This document shows positions 25,198 to 36,027 of a stretch of DNA of 64,000 nt, piece after piece. The position numbers and the translations under genes are program-made. A model generated the notes under the pieces. The model saw only the letters and a program-made list of their open reading frames with translations. It was not told the DNA's origin and made no database searches. The DNA is taken from positions 1,054,001-1,118,000 of the forward strand of contig NZ_CP019914.1 in NCBI RefSeq assembly GCF_002214805.1, given 5' to 3'. This DNA is from Brachyspira hampsonii (GTDB lineage Bacteria; Spirochaetota; Brachyspiria; Brachyspirales; Brachyspiraceae). Positions within the stretch are counted from its first letter, which is position 1. Every line of letters starts with the position of its first letter.

Positions 25198-26937
25198 TTA
25201 TAAAGAAAAAAATATTTTTCCATTTTCTACATTAGCACTAGCAACCAAAACTTTTACTCTATCTCCCAACTCATAAGCCTTTACTTTATCAACATATACA
25301 CTTTGCATATCCTGATAAAATCTATAATTAGAACCCACATAAGTAGCCTCTATAAAACCTTCTATCTCCAAACCTTCTATCTCAACATATATTCCCTTTT
25401 GAGTTATAGAACTTACAGATCCGTAATATTCATCTCCAAGTCTGTCTTTCATATATCTTGCCGCTTTTATTTGAATAAGATATCTTTCAGCCTTTTTTGA
25501 ACTTTTATCAAGCATAGATAAACTATCAATAGAATCTTTGCATATATTTTTTAATTTATCATTTACAGAATTATTATCAGATAAAATGGTATCTTTAACT
25601 ATTCTATGTATAAGTAAATCAGCATATCTTCTTATAGGAGAAGTAAAATAAGTATAATAGTCAAGTCCCAAACCAAAATGACTTTTATTTACTATGCTGT
25701 AAGAAGAAGGCGTCATAGAACGAAGAAGTACAGGTATAAGCAAATTTTCTTCCGGTTTTCCTTTTATATTATCTATGAATCCTTTTATATCATAAGTTTT
25801 ATCAGGATTTTCTTTCAAATTATAACCTTTAGTATGTGCAAGTATTTTAAAATTATTAAATCTGTATTCATCAGGGAGTCCATGATAACGATATATAACT
25901 CCGTCATAACTTGATAATTTTTCAGCTATTTTACTGTTGGCAAGAAGCATTAATTCTTCTATTATTGCCATAGATTCTTTTTTTTCTTCGGCATAAAACT
26001 CTATAGGCATACCTTCATCATTAAGAACTATTTTTATATCCTGATTTTCAAATTCTACTCCCCTGCCCTCTTTTCTCTTTTTATACAAAATATTTTTTAT
26101 ATTTAAAGCATTATTAATAAGTTCTAAAAGCCAATCCTCATCGCTCTCTTCTTTTTTTATAAGTTTTTCAGCATAATCATAAGATAATTTTCTGTCAGAT
26201 CTTATAACACTTTTACAAACAGATGAAGATAATATTTCACCTTCATTATTGATATCAGCGATAAATGTAATAGCAAATCTGTCCTCATTCTCATTTAAAG
26301 AAATTATATTATTAGATAAAATTTCAGGAAACATATTATAAACTGTATCAATTAAATAAGTGGAATTTCCTCTAGCCCTAGCCTCCAAATCTAAAGGAGA
26401 ATCAAGCTCTATAAAATGACTCACATCAGAAATATGAATATACACTTTATAATTATCAGTTTTTTCTATACTAAAAGCATCGTCCAAATCTTTTGAACTT
26501 TCGCTGTCTATAGTTATTGTTTTTAAACTTCTTAAATCAATTCTGTCATCTTCTATATTTGTAAAATCAGCATTATTATTTATTTCTTCTGCTAATTTTA
26601 ATAATTCTTCACTGAAATTTAATTTTATATTATAAGACTTAGCTATAATCTTAGAATCTGATTTAGCATCTTTAGGATCAACATTTACTCTTATAGATTT
26701 TACAGTTTTAGGAGCTTCTTCTTTACCTTCTAGTTTATTAATATATTGCCTTCCCTCTTTTGTTACGCGAAGTAAATTACCTGCTGTCTTCTCTATATAT
26801 CCGCTGCTTATAGCTTTTCTTATTAAGTTAGTGAGAGATGTTTTTTCTAAAGCTGTTTTTGAATTAAATTTTATGAATATATTATAATCCATTTGATTTT
26901 TCATTAATTTTTTTATTAACTCTTCTTCTGTTTTCAT
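25198..26937 (-). CDS. rnr: Ribonuclease R (RNB-family exoribonuclease)
   Basis: 579 aa from the ATG at 26937, chosen because AAAGGAG lies 5 bases upstream; the GTG at 26943 overlaps that site. The RNB domain has the catalytic acids in 'DSESSKDLDDAFSIEKTDNY' and the conserved 'HFGLGLDYYTYFTSPIRRYA' then DLLIHR. A C-terminal S1-like domain ends the protein. An N-terminal winged-helix part is short, so the protein is shorter than the E. coli enzyme. It degrades RNA 3' to 5', including structured RNA, and would act with the tmRNA encoded at 55104. Confidence 0.92.
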   Translation of the reverse strand: MKTEEELIKKLMKNQMDYNIFIKFNSKTALEKTSLTNLIRKAISSGYIEKTAGNLLRVTKEGRQYINKLEGKEEAPKTVKSIRVNVDPKDAKSDSKIIAKSYNIKLNFSEELLKLAEEINNNADFTNIEDDRIDLRSLKTITIDSESSKDLDDAFSIEKTDNYKVYIHISDVSHFIELDSPLDLEARARGNSTYLIDTVYNMFPEILSNNIISLNENEDRFAITFIADINNEGEILSSSVCKSVIRSDRKLSYDYAEKLIKKEESDEDWLLELINNALNIKNILYKKRKEGRGVEFENQDIKIVLNDEGMPIEFYAEEKKESMAIIEELMLLANSKIAEKLSSYDGVIYRYHGLPDEYRFNNFKILAHTKGYNLKENPDKTYDIKGFIDNIKGKPEENLLIPVLLRSMTPSSYSIVNKSHFGLGLDYYTYFTSPIRRYADLLIHRIVKDTILSDNNSVNDKLKNICKDSIDSLSMLDKSSKKAERYLIQIKAARYMKDRLGDEYYGSVSSITQKGIYVEIEGLEIEGFIEATYVGSNYRFYQDMQSVYVDKVKAYELGDRVKVLVASANVENGKIFFSL

Positions 26938-27109
26938 TAACACTCCTTTAATTAAATTATAGATAATAATATACTCTTTTTATAGTTATTTCAAATTATG
27001 CTTAAAAATATAATATAAATAATATTATTTTAATTACTTGTTATGGTAATTTTTATTTTTTAGATTATAATATGCATTCAAAATTCAAATATTTAAGAAG
27101 AATCAAATT

Positions 27110-28234
27110 ATGAATGAGAATAATATAGCATCTAAATTAACAAAAATATATGAACAATACGGGTACAAAAAAATTAAATTAAGTAAATTTGAAGATTACA
27201 ATTTATACAACAATTATAAAGATTTTCTTCAAACAGAGCATATACTTACATTTATGAATTTAAATGGAAATTTGCAGTCTTTAAGACCGGATGTTACATT
27301 ATCAATAGTAAAAAAAGTTTTAAAAGATAATAATAAATACACAAATAAAATTTACTATATAGAAGATATTTATAAAATAGATTCAGTTTCAAATGAATAT
27401 GAAGAAATACAGCAGCTAGGCGTAGAAATAATAGGTACTTTAAGCACATATTCAAATTTAGAAATAATAAGCATGGCAATAGACAGTTTAAAATCTATAA
27501 ATGATGAATATATATTAGAAATATCAAGTATAGATTTTATGTTTGCTTTGATAGATGAACTAAACTTAGATGAGGATAAAAAACTAGAAATACTTAATTT
27601 TATATACAGCAAAAATAAACATGATTTAGAAAAGACTTTAACATGCAACAACATAAATGATAAACATAAAAATTATATAATATCATTAATAGATTTATGC
27701 GGAAGCTATAAAGAAATATTAAAAAAAATAGAAAGCATAATAATAAATGATAAAATGCAAAAAGCATATAATGAATTAAAAATACTGTCAGCGGTATTTG
27801 AAAATTATGATAACTTCGATAAAATTTTATTAGATTTTTCAATAGAAAGCAAACTTGGATATTATAATGGAATAATTTTTAAAGGATATATAAAAGGCAG
27901 CAATGATGCTGTGCTTTCCGGAGGAAGGTATGATAAACTTCTTGCGAAATTTAATGCCCATACACAAAATGATAAAAATAAAAAAAATGCAATAGGCTTT
28001 GCTGTTTATATGGATAAATTATATACAAGTGATATAGATAAAAATGAATACGACTTCGATATATTAATCTTATATAAAAGCGGAGATGAAAAAATATTAT
28101 TAAGCAAAGTACAGAGTCTTATAAATGAAAGCAAGAAAGTAAGAACAGATATATACAGCGATGACTATAATACAGAATATAGTTACAAAGAAAAATATAT
28201 ATTTGAAGATAATAATCTAATAAAAATTAATTAA
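27110..28234 (+). CDS. hisZ: ATP phosphoribosyltransferase regulatory subunit HisZ
   Basis: 374 aa, related to the class II tRNA synthetase core of HisRS: motif 2-like 'LQSLRPDVTLSIVKKVL' and motif 3-like 'AVLSGGRYDKLLAKFNAHTQ' are visible, but the HisRS anticodon-binding domain is lacking. The HisG in this window is the short form (206 aa), which requires HisZ for activity and feedback inhibition by histidine. Unusually, hisZ is separated from hisG by about 500 bases that include a small ORF on the other strand. Confidence 0.9.
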   Translation: MNENNIASKLTKIYEQYGYKKIKLSKFEDYNLYNNYKDFLQTEHILTFMNLNGNLQSLRPDVTLSIVKKVLKDNNKYTNKIYYIEDIYKIDSVSNEYEEIQQLGVEIIGTLSTYSNLEIISMAIDSLKSINDEYILEISSIDFMFALIDELNLDEDKKLEILNFIYSKNKHDLEKTLTCNNINDKHKNYIISLIDLCGSYKEILKKIESIIINDKMQKAYNELKILSAVFENYDNFDKILLDFSIESKLGYYNGIIFKGYIKGSNDAVLSGGRYDKLLAKFNAHTQNDKNKKNAIGFAVYMDKLYTSDIDKNEYDFDILILYKSGDEKILLSKVQSLINESKKVRTDIYSDDYNTEYSYKEKYIFEDNNLIKIN

Positions 28235-28367
28235 TTTTATTTTTATTATCAAACAAAACAATTCTTGTAACTGTAGGATTAAGTTTTACTATAGTACCAT
28301 CATCTAGTTTATGTTCAGCTAATGATATTTTAGTATTTTGTAAATTTTTTATTTTTTTATTTGTCAT
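28227..28367 (-). CDS. 46-aa small protein between hisZ and hisG
   Basis: ATG at 28367 with AAAGGAG 6 bases upstream, stop at 28227-28229. The peptide begins MTNKKIKNLQNTKISLAEHK and continues LDDGTIVKLNPTVTRIVLFD, ending NKNKIN. It has no Cys or membrane helix. It overlaps the 3' end of hisZ by 8 bases tail to tail. The strong ribosome binding site and coherent polar sequence argue for a real gene, but no family is recognised. Confidence 0.55.
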   Translation of the reverse strand: MTNKKIKNLQNTKISLAEHKLDDGTIVKLNPTVTRIVLFDNKNKIN

Positions 28368-28673
28368 ATATACTCCTTTATTTAAAGTATATAAATCATA
28401 TTACAATTGTCAAGAAAATATGAAAAAATATTGTTTTATTAAATAATATAAGCACATTATTTTAACTATCATAATAAAAAATGTATATAATCTTATTTAT
28501 ATAGTATTATTACTTTTTAATTATTTGAATATAAACTATTAATATATTTATAATGTTTTTATAAGCTGATATAATAAACCTAAAATATAAAATTTATATA
28601 ATAGTTTTTATGATTACAAAATTATTTTATTACAAATTATGAATATAAGCCAAAACTTTTTATATATTACTAT
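28368..28673. other. Gap between the small ORF and the hisG promoter
   Basis: Very AT-rich, stop codons in all frames, no strong hairpin. Apart from the hisG promoter at its right edge I see nothing here; a promoter for the small ORF on the minus strand would have to lie in it. Confidence 0.5.
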
Positions 28674-28702
28674 TTGAAAAAATGTCTCTTATACATTATA
28701 AT
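28674..28702 (+). promoter_or_regulatory. Candidate promoter for hisG-hisD
   Basis: TTGAAA (28674-28679), a 17-base spacer and TATAAT (28697-28702), 36 bases before the hisG ATG. The -35 box is one base off consensus and the -10 box is perfect. Confidence 0.7.
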
Positions 28703-28737
28703 ATTTTGTAAATAAATTTAATATTAAAGAATAAAAT

Positions 28738-29358
28738 ATGATTAATATAGCGTTGCCAAAAGGAAGATTAGTAAACAAAGTATATAAACTGTTTGAAAAA
28801 ATAGGTTATGAAAATAAAGAAATACTAGAAGATAACAGAAAATTGGTATTTGAAAATAAGGATAAAAATGTACGATACCTTATAGTAAAACCTTCAGATG
28901 TAGGAATATATGTTGAGAAGGGGGTTGCTGATATTGGTATTGTAGGAAAAGACATACTTCTTGAAAATAATCATGATGTATATGAGCTTCTTGATTTGAA
29001 ATTCGGTAAATGTAAGGTTTGTATGGCTTCGGTTAATGGCTACAAAGAAGACATAGAAAGAAGATTAAGAGTTGCTACAAAGTATGTTAATATATCAAAA
29101 AATTATTTTAATTCTATAAATAGAGATGTTGAAATAATAAAATTAAACGGCTCTATTGAGTTAGCACCTATACTCAATTTATCTGATGTGATAGTAGATA
29201 TAGTAGAAACAGGCAGTACTTTAAGAGAAAATAATCTTGTTGTTATAAAAGATATTATTGATTATATAAGTGCAAGACTCATAGTTAATAAAGTAAGCTA
29301 TAAGTTTAAAAATGATTTAATAAAAAAGATAGTACAAAATATAGAAGAAGTTTTATAA
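28738..29358 (+). CDS. hisG: ATP phosphoribosyltransferase catalytic subunit HisG (short form)
   Basis: 206 aa, the short HisG type without the C-terminal regulatory domain. Motifs: MINIALPKGRLVNKV at the N-terminus, 'VEKGVADIGIVGKDILLENN', and the PRPP-binding 'DVIVDIVETGSTLRENNL'. It catalyses the first step of histidine synthesis (ATP + PRPP) in complex with HisZ. Followed by hisD after 12 bases, in one operon. Confidence 0.95.
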   Translation: MINIALPKGRLVNKVYKLFEKIGYENKEILEDNRKLVFENKDKNVRYLIVKPSDVGIYVEKGVADIGIVGKDILLENNHDVYELLDLKFGKCKVCMASVNGYKEDIERRLRVATKYVNISKNYFNSINRDVEIIKLNGSIELAPILNLSDVIVDIVETGSTLRENNLVVIKDIIDYISARLIVNKVSYKFKNDLIKKIVQNIEEVL

Positions 29359-29370
29359 GGAATTAGTATT

Positions 29371-30645
29371 ATGATAAAAGTAATTAATTATAAAGAATGC
29401 CAATCATTAGATGATATATTACTTAGAAGTCAATTCAGCCATGATGATGTTAATGAAAAGGTAAAAGCAATACTTGAAGATGTTAAACAAAACGGAGATA
29501 ATGCATTAAAAAAATATGCAAAGATGTTTGATAATGCTGAAATAGATAATTTAAGAGTAACAGAAAAAGAGATAGAAGAAGCATATAACAGAGTTGATGA
29601 AAAGTTTAAAGAAACATTAAAACTAGCTTATAACAATATAGAAAAATTCCATAAAAAACAATTAAGAAACAGCTTTATAACTAATGAAGAAGACGGCATT
29701 GTTATGGGTCAGATTATAAACCCTATAGAAAAAGTAGGAGTTTATATTCCCGGAGGTACAGCAGTTTACCCTTCAACAGTGCTTATGAATGTTATACCTG
29801 CAAAAGTAGCTGGAGTAAATGAAATAATATTGGTTTCTCCTCCAAACAAAGAAGGCAAAATTAATGATAATATACTTGCAGCAGCAAAAATAGCAGGAGT
29901 AAATAAAGTGTTTAAAACAGGAGGGGCTCAGGCAATAGCAGCTTTAAGCCACGGCACAGAATCTATACCAAAAGTATATAAAATAGTAGGTCCAGGAAAT
30001 ATATATGTTGCTATGGCTAAAAGACTTGTATATGGAGAGGTGTCTATTGATATGGTGGCAGGACCTAGCGAAGTATTAATAATAGCAGATGATACAGCCA
30101 ATCCTATACATATAGCCTCTGATATGCTTGCACAGGCTGAACATGATAAATTAGCTTCAAGTATATTAATAACAACAAGTAAAGATATATCAGAAAAAGT
30201 AAAAGAAGAATTATATAAACAATTAGAAAAATTAAGCCGTAAGGATATAGCAATGGAATCTATAGAAAATAACGGCAGAATAATAATAACAGAAACTATA
30301 GATGAAGCAGTATATATAAGTAATGAAATAGCCCCAGAGCATTTGGAGATAAGCATAAAAGAGCCATTTTCTGTATTAAGCAAAATAAAAAATGCAGGAT
30401 CAATATTTTTGGGTGATTATACTCCTGAAGCATTGGGCGATTATTTATCTGGTGCCAATCATGTAATACCTACAAGCGGAACAGCGAAATTTGCTTCTCC
30501 TTTATCAGTAGATGACTTTATAAAAAAATCTTATATAACATACTACACTAAAGATGCATTAGAAAAAGTTAAAGACAATATAATTAACTTCGCAGAGCAT
30601 GAAAGTTTAGAAGCACATGCCAATTCTATAAAAGTAAGGTTTTAA
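29371..30645 (+). CDS. hisD: Histidinol dehydrogenase HisD
   Basis: 424 aa, normal length. The family signature 'GPGNIYVAMAKRLVYGEVSI' with DMVAGPSEVLIIAD is present, as are SDMLAQAEHD (zinc/catalytic region), 'IAPEHLEI' and 'YLSGANHVIPTSGTAKFASP'. It oxidises histidinol to histidine with NAD+. Only the first and last pathway enzymes plus HisZ occur here; the intermediate his genes are not in the window. Confidence 0.96.
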   Translation: MIKVINYKECQSLDDILLRSQFSHDDVNEKVKAILEDVKQNGDNALKKYAKMFDNAEIDNLRVTEKEIEEAYNRVDEKFKETLKLAYNNIEKFHKKQLRNSFITNEEDGIVMGQIINPIEKVGVYIPGGTAVYPSTVLMNVIPAKVAGVNEIILVSPPNKEGKINDNILAAAKIAGVNKVFKTGGAQAIAALSHGTESIPKVYKIVGPGNIYVAMAKRLVYGEVSIDMVAGPSEVLIIADDTANPIHIASDMLAQAEHDKLASSILITTSKDISEKVKEELYKQLEKLSRKDIAMESIENNGRIIITETIDEAVYISNEIAPEHLEISIKEPFSVLSKIKNAGSIFLGDYTPEALGDYLSGANHVIPTSGTAKFASPLSVDDFIKKSYITYYTKDALEKVKDNIINFAEHESLEAHANSIKVRF

Positions 30646-30773
30646 TTATATATATTTTTATTTTAGTATATGAGTATTATTTTATAAATAATTATAATAG
30701 TATTTATTTATATAAAGAAGCTAAATATATTATTAACTGATTATATAAATAAATACAATAATTATAATTAATA

Positions 30774-31715
30774 TTATTTACTTTCTTTTATAACATTATT
30801 ATGAACAAAGAACATCATATTAATAAATACATAAATAATCATCATACTTGCAACTATAAGCTCAAATATAGAAATAATATTCCATATATAAAAATACTCA
30901 CCATTAATACTTTTTGAATAATTAGCATATTTAAGCAAAGCCTGAGCCCCAACAGCTAATGGGAAAGTATAAGCTGCAAACAAAGGTATAAACTTAATTC
31001 TAAAAGCCCTTATAAGAGATAAATAAACCTTAAATGTGGTAAATAATCCTAAAGCCAAAAGAAAATTAAGCAAAGCAGTATTGTAAGTTTGAAAAGCTGT
31101 CAAATAACCGCATAAACAAAGATTAGCAGGAGCCCCCATTACAGCAAACGCAGGAAATCTGTCATCGGCTAGAGGATCATGAAAAATTATTCTGTAAAAT
31201 ATAAAAGGAAATAGTATAATATAAAGAACAGTACCTATATAAACTATTACTTGAGACACTTGAGGAAAACCCATATTAGCACCAGAAACAGCAGCAACAA
31301 CTATACCAACAGGCGGAACAAACCAGCTAGGAAGCATATGCTCTAAATCTTTTAAGTTAATTCTATGTGCTATAAATGTAAAAGCAAATATTATATGCAC
31401 AATAATTGCAATAAACCACATAGCTATACCAAGCGGTCTTATAAACTGAACCACCGAAGATGATATAACCATAACAGCCATATCAAGAGTAGGAATAGTG
31501 CTTCCTGCAACAGGGTGTTCTAAATCATTAAGAAAAGCTCCGAATGATGAAAATATTTTTGTTATGATTGTAAGTATTAAAATAGATGAAATTACAGCAC
31601 CTATATAAGCAAAATATTTAATACCTGTAAATATACTCCAAGCATTAAATATACCGCCTACACCAAGTGCTAAACCTGTAAGAGCCAAAGGCATTTTATT
31701 AATTTTGTTTATCAT
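30774..31715 (-). CDS. TDT-family (TehA/SLAC1-like) transporter
   Basis: 313 aa with ten hydrophobic segments. The opening 'MPLALTGLALGVGGIFNAWS' and later 'LPSWFVPPVGIVVAAVSGAN' are typical of the tellurite-resistance/dicarboxylate transporter family, which forms anion-conducting channels or exports organic anions. The substrate cannot be told from sequence. It lies 59 bases upstream of the rpoC terminator stem on the same strand and is not part of the rpo operon. Confidence 0.82.
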   Translation of the reverse strand: MINKINKMPLALTGLALGVGGIFNAWSIFTGIKYFAYIGAVISSILILTIITKIFSSFGAFLNDLEHPVAGSTIPTLDMAVMVISSSVVQFIRPLGIAMWFIAIIVHIIFAFTFIAHRINLKDLEHMLPSWFVPPVGIVVAAVSGANMGFPQVSQVIVYIGTVLYIILFPFIFYRIIFHDPLADDRFPAFAVMGAPANLCLCGYLTAFQTYNTALLNFLLALGLFTTFKVYLSLIRAFRIKFIPLFAAYTFPLAVGAQALLKYANYSKSINGEYFYIWNIISIFELIVASMMIIYVFINMMFFVHNNVIKESK

Positions 31716-31753
31716 TTTATTACACTTTACTATTTGAATATATTAAGAATTAT

Positions 31754-31787
31754 AAAAAGAGGTTCTCATATATGATATGAAAACCTC
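31754..31787 (-). terminator. Terminator of the rpoBC operon
   Basis: A 13-bp stem with one mismatch (GAGGTT...AACCTC at 31759-31771 and 31775-31787) and a 3-base loop; on the minus strand it is followed by UUUUU. It lies 19 bases after the rpoC stop. Confidence 0.9.
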
Positions 31788-31805
31788 CTTTATTAAAAGA
31801 TTTAT

Positions 31806-34800
31806 TTATACAGTTATCTGCATAACTTCTTCTTCTTTGGTATTATTATCAATATTATCTTTCTTATCCAAATCACCGCTTTGCTTGTTGTATACATGTA
31901 GTTTATTATAAAGTTTAACGCCAGTACCTGCAGGTATTAAATGACCTATAATAACATTTTCTTTTAATCCAAGAAGTTTATCAACTTTTCCTTTTATAGC
32001 GGCATTAGTTAATACTTTAGTAGTTTCTTGGAATGAAGCAGAAGATATAAAGCTTTCTGTATTAAGAGCAGCTTTAGTTAAACCTAAAAGTACAGGCTTA
32101 CCGCTTGCAGGAGAACCGCCTGCTTCTTCATAGCGTCTGTTTTCTTCTTCAAATTCATATTTATCTACATACTGACCTACAATATATTTAGTATCGCCCG
32201 GATCAGTTATTTCAAGTCTTCTAAGCATCTGTCTTATTATAAGAGCAAAGTGCTTATCATTAATACCTACACCCTGCTGATTGTATACAGTTTGAATCTC
32301 TTCAAGCAAATAAGTCTGTAAAGCCAAATCACCTTGAGTTTCCAATATATCATGAGGGTTTATTTTACCTGCACATAATTGAGTACCTGTTTTTACTTGG
32401 TCTCCATTTCTTACAAGAAGCATTTTACCATGAGGAACCAAGTGTTTAGTTTCATCAAATTCATTTCTGATTTTAACTACTTTTTTACCCTTATGAGAAC
32501 CGCCTATTTCAACCTCCCCGTCAATACCAGCAATAATAGCAGTGTCTTTAGGTTTCTGAGCTTCAAGCAATTCCTGTACTCTTGGAAGACCTCCTGTAAT
32601 ATCTCTACTTTTCTGCTGTATACGAGTAGTTTTAGCAATAACCTCTCCAACTTCAACTTTCTGATTATTTTCAACCATAAGCTGAGCACCATTAGGTATA
32701 TCAGTTTCAAAAGTATCATTATCACCAACTATCAAGATTTTAGGCTGCATACTTGCATCTTTGAATTCCTGAATAATATTGGTTTTATTACCTGTTTGAT
32801 CGTCTATCTCTTCAACTAAAGTTCTTCCCGGTATGATATCCTGATATCTTACAATACCGGCTTTTTCAGAAATTATAGGTTCGTTATAAGTATCAAAGCT
32901 GGCAATAACTGTATTAGCTTCTATGAATACATGCTCATCTACTTTATATTCACTTCCAACTTTAATAACATTAGTATGCTTATCACCTGTAATCATTATA
33001 TATTTATCATCATCAGTGATTTTGAAAGTACCATTATGAGTAGCTTTAATTTCTGTGCCGTCTTTAAGTGTAGCTATAACATCTCCTATAAGAACTTTTG
33101 CATTATGTTCAGCAATAATATCTTTTAATGAAGATTTTTCCCATTTTTCCAAAACCCTTCTTATAATCAAATCACCTTTTCTTGCTGTGATTTTAACACC
33201 ATTAGGCTGAACAACATAGTTAGAGAATTGTTCTATATATATAGGATAGTTAACTTTAATCTCATTTTCTTCTACCATCTGAGTAGCAACACCGCCGATG
33301 TGGAAAGTTCTCATTGTAAGCTGAGTACCGGGCTGACCAATACTTTGAGCAGCAACAACACCAACAGCCTCACCAATAGAAGCAAGATTATTAGTAGATA
33401 AACTTCTTCCATAACATTTCTGACAAACACCCATTCTGCTTTCACATGTAAGAGGATGTCTTATGCTGATTTTTTCTATTCCTGCTTTCTCTATTAAATC
33501 ACCAATCTCTTCTGTAATTTCAGTATTAGCAGAACATATAAGCTCTTTTGTGATTGGGTGATAAATATGCTCACTTGTAAAGAATCCAACAACGCGTTCT
33601 TTAAGAGATTTTTTAATTTCATCTCCGTTTTTTATGGCTTCTATAGCAATACCTTTGACAGTACCGCAGTCATGCTCTGAAACAACAACCCCTATTGCAA
33701 CATCTACCAATTTTCTAGTAAGATAACCAGCACTTGAAGTTTTTAATGCAGTATCGGCAAGACCTTTTCTAGCACCGTGAGTAGAAATAAAGTATTCCTG
33801 TACAGTAAGACCTTCTTTAAAGTTTGAAATAATAGGAAGCTCAATAATCTCACCTGAAGGTTTAGCCATAAGACCACGCATACTAGCAAGCTGTCTTATC
33901 TGCTGTTTAGAACCTCTAGCTCCGGAATCAGCCATTATATATACAGGGTTGAATCCGTCTTGGTCTTGTCTTAAATTATCCATCATAGCTTCAGTTATTT
34001 TACCTTCAACGGTAGTCCAAAGGTCCATAACTTTCTGTTTTTTCTCATCGGTAGTGATAATACCATTCATATACTGATTTTCAATGAACTCTACCTGTTT
34101 AGTAGCCTCTTCTATTTCATGTTTTTTCATCGGAGGTATAAGTATATCAGCAATAGAAATAGTAGAACCAAATACTGTAGCACTTTGATAGCCAAGTTCT
34201 TTAATATCATCAAGCATATTAACCGTTACTGCTGTACCATGTTTTAAATATACTTCATGAATGAATTTAGCTAAATCTTTACTGTTAAAATCTCTGTTTT
34301 GATATCTAAAATCTTCAGGAATAACTTCATTGAATTTTAATCTTCCAACAGAAGTTTCAATAAACTCTTCCTCTCCGTCTTTATTTTTCATTAAAACTTT
34401 AATTCTGGATTCAAGCTCAACCAAATTATTATCATAAGCAAGAAGAGCATCTTTAGGAGATGAGAATATCTTTCCTTCACCTTTACTTCCTGTTCTGAGT
34501 TTAGTAAGATAGCTTATACCAAGAACTATATCCTGTGTAGGGTTAACAATAGGTTCACCGTTAGCAGGGTTTAATATATTATGAGGAGCAAGCATCAAAG
34601 TCCAAGCCTCAATCTGAGCCTCAGCAGAAAGCGGAGTATGAACTGCCATCTGGTCGCCGTCAAAGTCAGCATTGTAAGCATGACAAACTAATGGGTGAAG
34701 CTGAATGGCTTTTCCTTCAACAAGAACAGGTTCAAAAGCCTGAATACCAAGTCTGTGAAGTGTAGGAGCTCTGTTTAAAAGTACAGGGTGTTCTTTGGCA

Positions 34801-36008
34801 ATATCTTCTAATACTCCCCAAACTTCTTCTCTGCCCTCCTCTACAAATCTTTTAGCAGATTTTATATTATGAGCTGAATTAATTTCAACTAATTTTTTCA
34901 TTATGAATGGCTTGAATAATTCAACAGCCATTTTTTTAGGAAGACCGCATTGATGCATTTTAAGTCTAGGACCAGCAACAATAACAGAACGACCTGAATA
35001 GTCAACGCGTTTACCTAAAAGGTTCTGTCTGAAACGACCTTGTTTACCTTTAAGCATATCAGAAAGAGATTTTAAAGGTCTGTTTCCCGGACCCTTAACT
35101 ACTTTCTTTCTTCTGCTGTTATCAAATAAAGCATCAACCGCCTCCTGAAGCATTCTTTTTTCATTTCTTATGATAATATCAGGAGCTCTTAAAACTAATA
35201 ATCTTCTTAAACGGATATTTCTATTTATAACTCTTCTATAAAGATCATTCAAATCTGAAGTAGCAAAGCGTCCGCCATCAAGCTGAACCATAGGTCTTAA
35301 ATCAGGAGGAATTACAGGAACTACATCAAGTATCATCCAAGTAGGATCATTTCCGCTAGCCTTAAAGTCCTCAAAGATTTCAAGACGCTTTCTTAATCGT
35401 CTGTCGCTCTTCTCGCCTTTTTTAATCATTTCCTCTCTGAGCTTTCTAATCTCTTCGTCCATATCAAGGTCTTTAAGCATATCTCTTATGCCCTCAGCAC
35501 CTATTCCTATTCTTATATTATCACCGTATCTATCCAAAGCTTCGTTATATTCATCTTCAGTTAATAAATCACCTTTAGAATAACTGCTGTCGCCTGAATC
35601 AATAACTACATACCTTTCAAAATAAAGTACGCTTCTTAAATGGGCTATATTCATATTTAGAAGAAGTCCTATTCTTGAAGGAGTGTTTCTATAATACCAT
35701 ATATGAGCAACAGGGGCGGCTAATTCTATATGCCCCATTCTCTCTCTTCTAACTTTAAAATGAGTAACTTCAACACCGCATTTATCGCAAACTACACCTT
35801 TATAACGAATGCTTTTAAACTTACCGCAGTAACATTCATATTCTTTAGTAGTTCCGAATATTTTCTCACAAAAAAGTCCGTCTCTCTCAGGTCTTAAAGT
35901 TCTGTAGTTAATAGTTTCCGGTTTTTTTACCTCGCCATAGCTCCATTCTCTCATAACCTGAGGACTTGCTATACTAATTTTTATTTGGTCAAAATTTGAA
36001 AATTGCAT
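31806..36008 (-). CDS. rpoC: RNA polymerase beta' subunit RpoC
   Basis: 1400 aa. The N-terminal zinc ribbon ([20 protein letters not shown]), the active-site [12 protein letters not shown] with three Mg-binding Asp, and the second zinc site ([13 protein letters not shown]) are intact. It starts 20 bases after rpoB and ends at the operon terminator. RpoC forms the catalytic centre with RpoB. The C-terminal tail is short and acidic. Start ATG at 36008 is preceded by AGGAGA at 11 bases. Confidence 0.99.
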   Translation of the reverse strand: MQFSNFDQIKISIASPQVMREWSYGEVKKPETINYRTLRPERDGLFCEKIFGTTKEYECYCGKFKSIRYKGVVCDKCGVEVTHFKVRRERMGHIELAAPVAHIWYYRNTPSRIGLLLNMNIAHLRSVLYFERYVVIDSGDSSYSKGDLLTEDEYNEALDRYGDNIRIGIGAEGIRDMLKDLDMDEEIRKLREEMIKKGEKSDRRLRKRLEIFEDFKASGNDPTWMILDVVPVIPPDLRPMVQLDGGRFATSDLNDLYRRVINRNIRLRRLLVLRAPDIIIRNEKRMLQEAVDALFDNSRRKKVVKGPGNRPLKSLSDMLKGKQGRFRQNLLGKRVDYSGRSVIVAGPRLKMHQCGLPKKMAVELFKPFIMKKLVEINSAHNIKSAKRFVEEGREEVWGVLEDIAKEHPVLLNRAPTLHRLGIQAFEPVLVEGKAIQLHPLVCHAYNADFDGDQMAVHTPLSAEAQIEAWTLMLAPHNILNPANGEPIVNPTQDIVLGISYLTKLRTGSKGEGKIFSSPKDALLAYDNNLVELESRIKVLMKNKDGEEEFIETSVGRLKFNEVIPEDFRYQNRDFNSKDLAKFIHEVYLKHGTAVTVNMLDDIKELGYQSATVFGSTISIADILIPPMKKHEIEEATKQVEFIENQYMNGIITTDEKKQKVMDLWTTVEGKITEAMMDNLRQDQDGFNPVYIMADSGARGSKQQIRQLASMRGLMAKPSGEIIELPIISNFKEGLTVQEYFISTHGARKGLADTALKTSSAGYLTRKLVDVAIGVVVSEHDCGTVKGIAIEAIKNGDEIKKSLKERVVGFFTSEHIYHPITKELICSANTEITEEIGDLIEKAGIEKISIRHPLTCESRMGVCQKCYGRSLSTNNLASIGEAVGVVAAQSIGQPGTQLTMRTFHIGGVATQMVEENEIKVNYPIYIEQFSNYVVQPNGVKITARKGDLIIRRVLEKWEKSSLKDIIAEHNAKVLIGDVIATLKDGTEIKATHNGTFKITDDDKYIMITGDKHTNVIKVGSEYKVDEHVFIEANTVIASFDTYNEPIISEKAGIVRYQDIIPGRTLVEEIDDQTGNKTNIIQEFKDASMQPKILIVGDNDTFETDIPNGAQLMVENNQKVEVGEVIAKTTRIQQKSRDITGGLPRVQELLEAQKPKDTAIIAGIDGEVEIGGSHKGKKVVKIRNEFDETKHLVPHGKMLLVRNGDQVKTGTQLCAGKINPHDILETQGDLALQTYLLEEIQTVYNQQGVGINDKHFALIIRQMLRRLEITDPGDTKYIVGQYVDKYEFEEENRRYEEAGGSPASGKPVLLGLTKAALNTESFISSASFQETTKVLTNAAIKGKVDKLLGLKENVIIGHLIPAGTGVKLYNKLHVYNKQSGDLDKKDNIDNNTKEEEVMQITV

Positions 36009-36027
36009 ATACTTAAACTTCTCCTAA

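Noticed and set aside
29928..30383. 151-codon minus-strand frame within hisD
   Set aside because: Antisense shadow of a strongly conserved gene, no ribosome binding site.
32379..32819. 146-codon plus-strand frame within rpoC
   Set aside because: Antisense shadow; Phe/Ser/Thr-rich translation without any domain.
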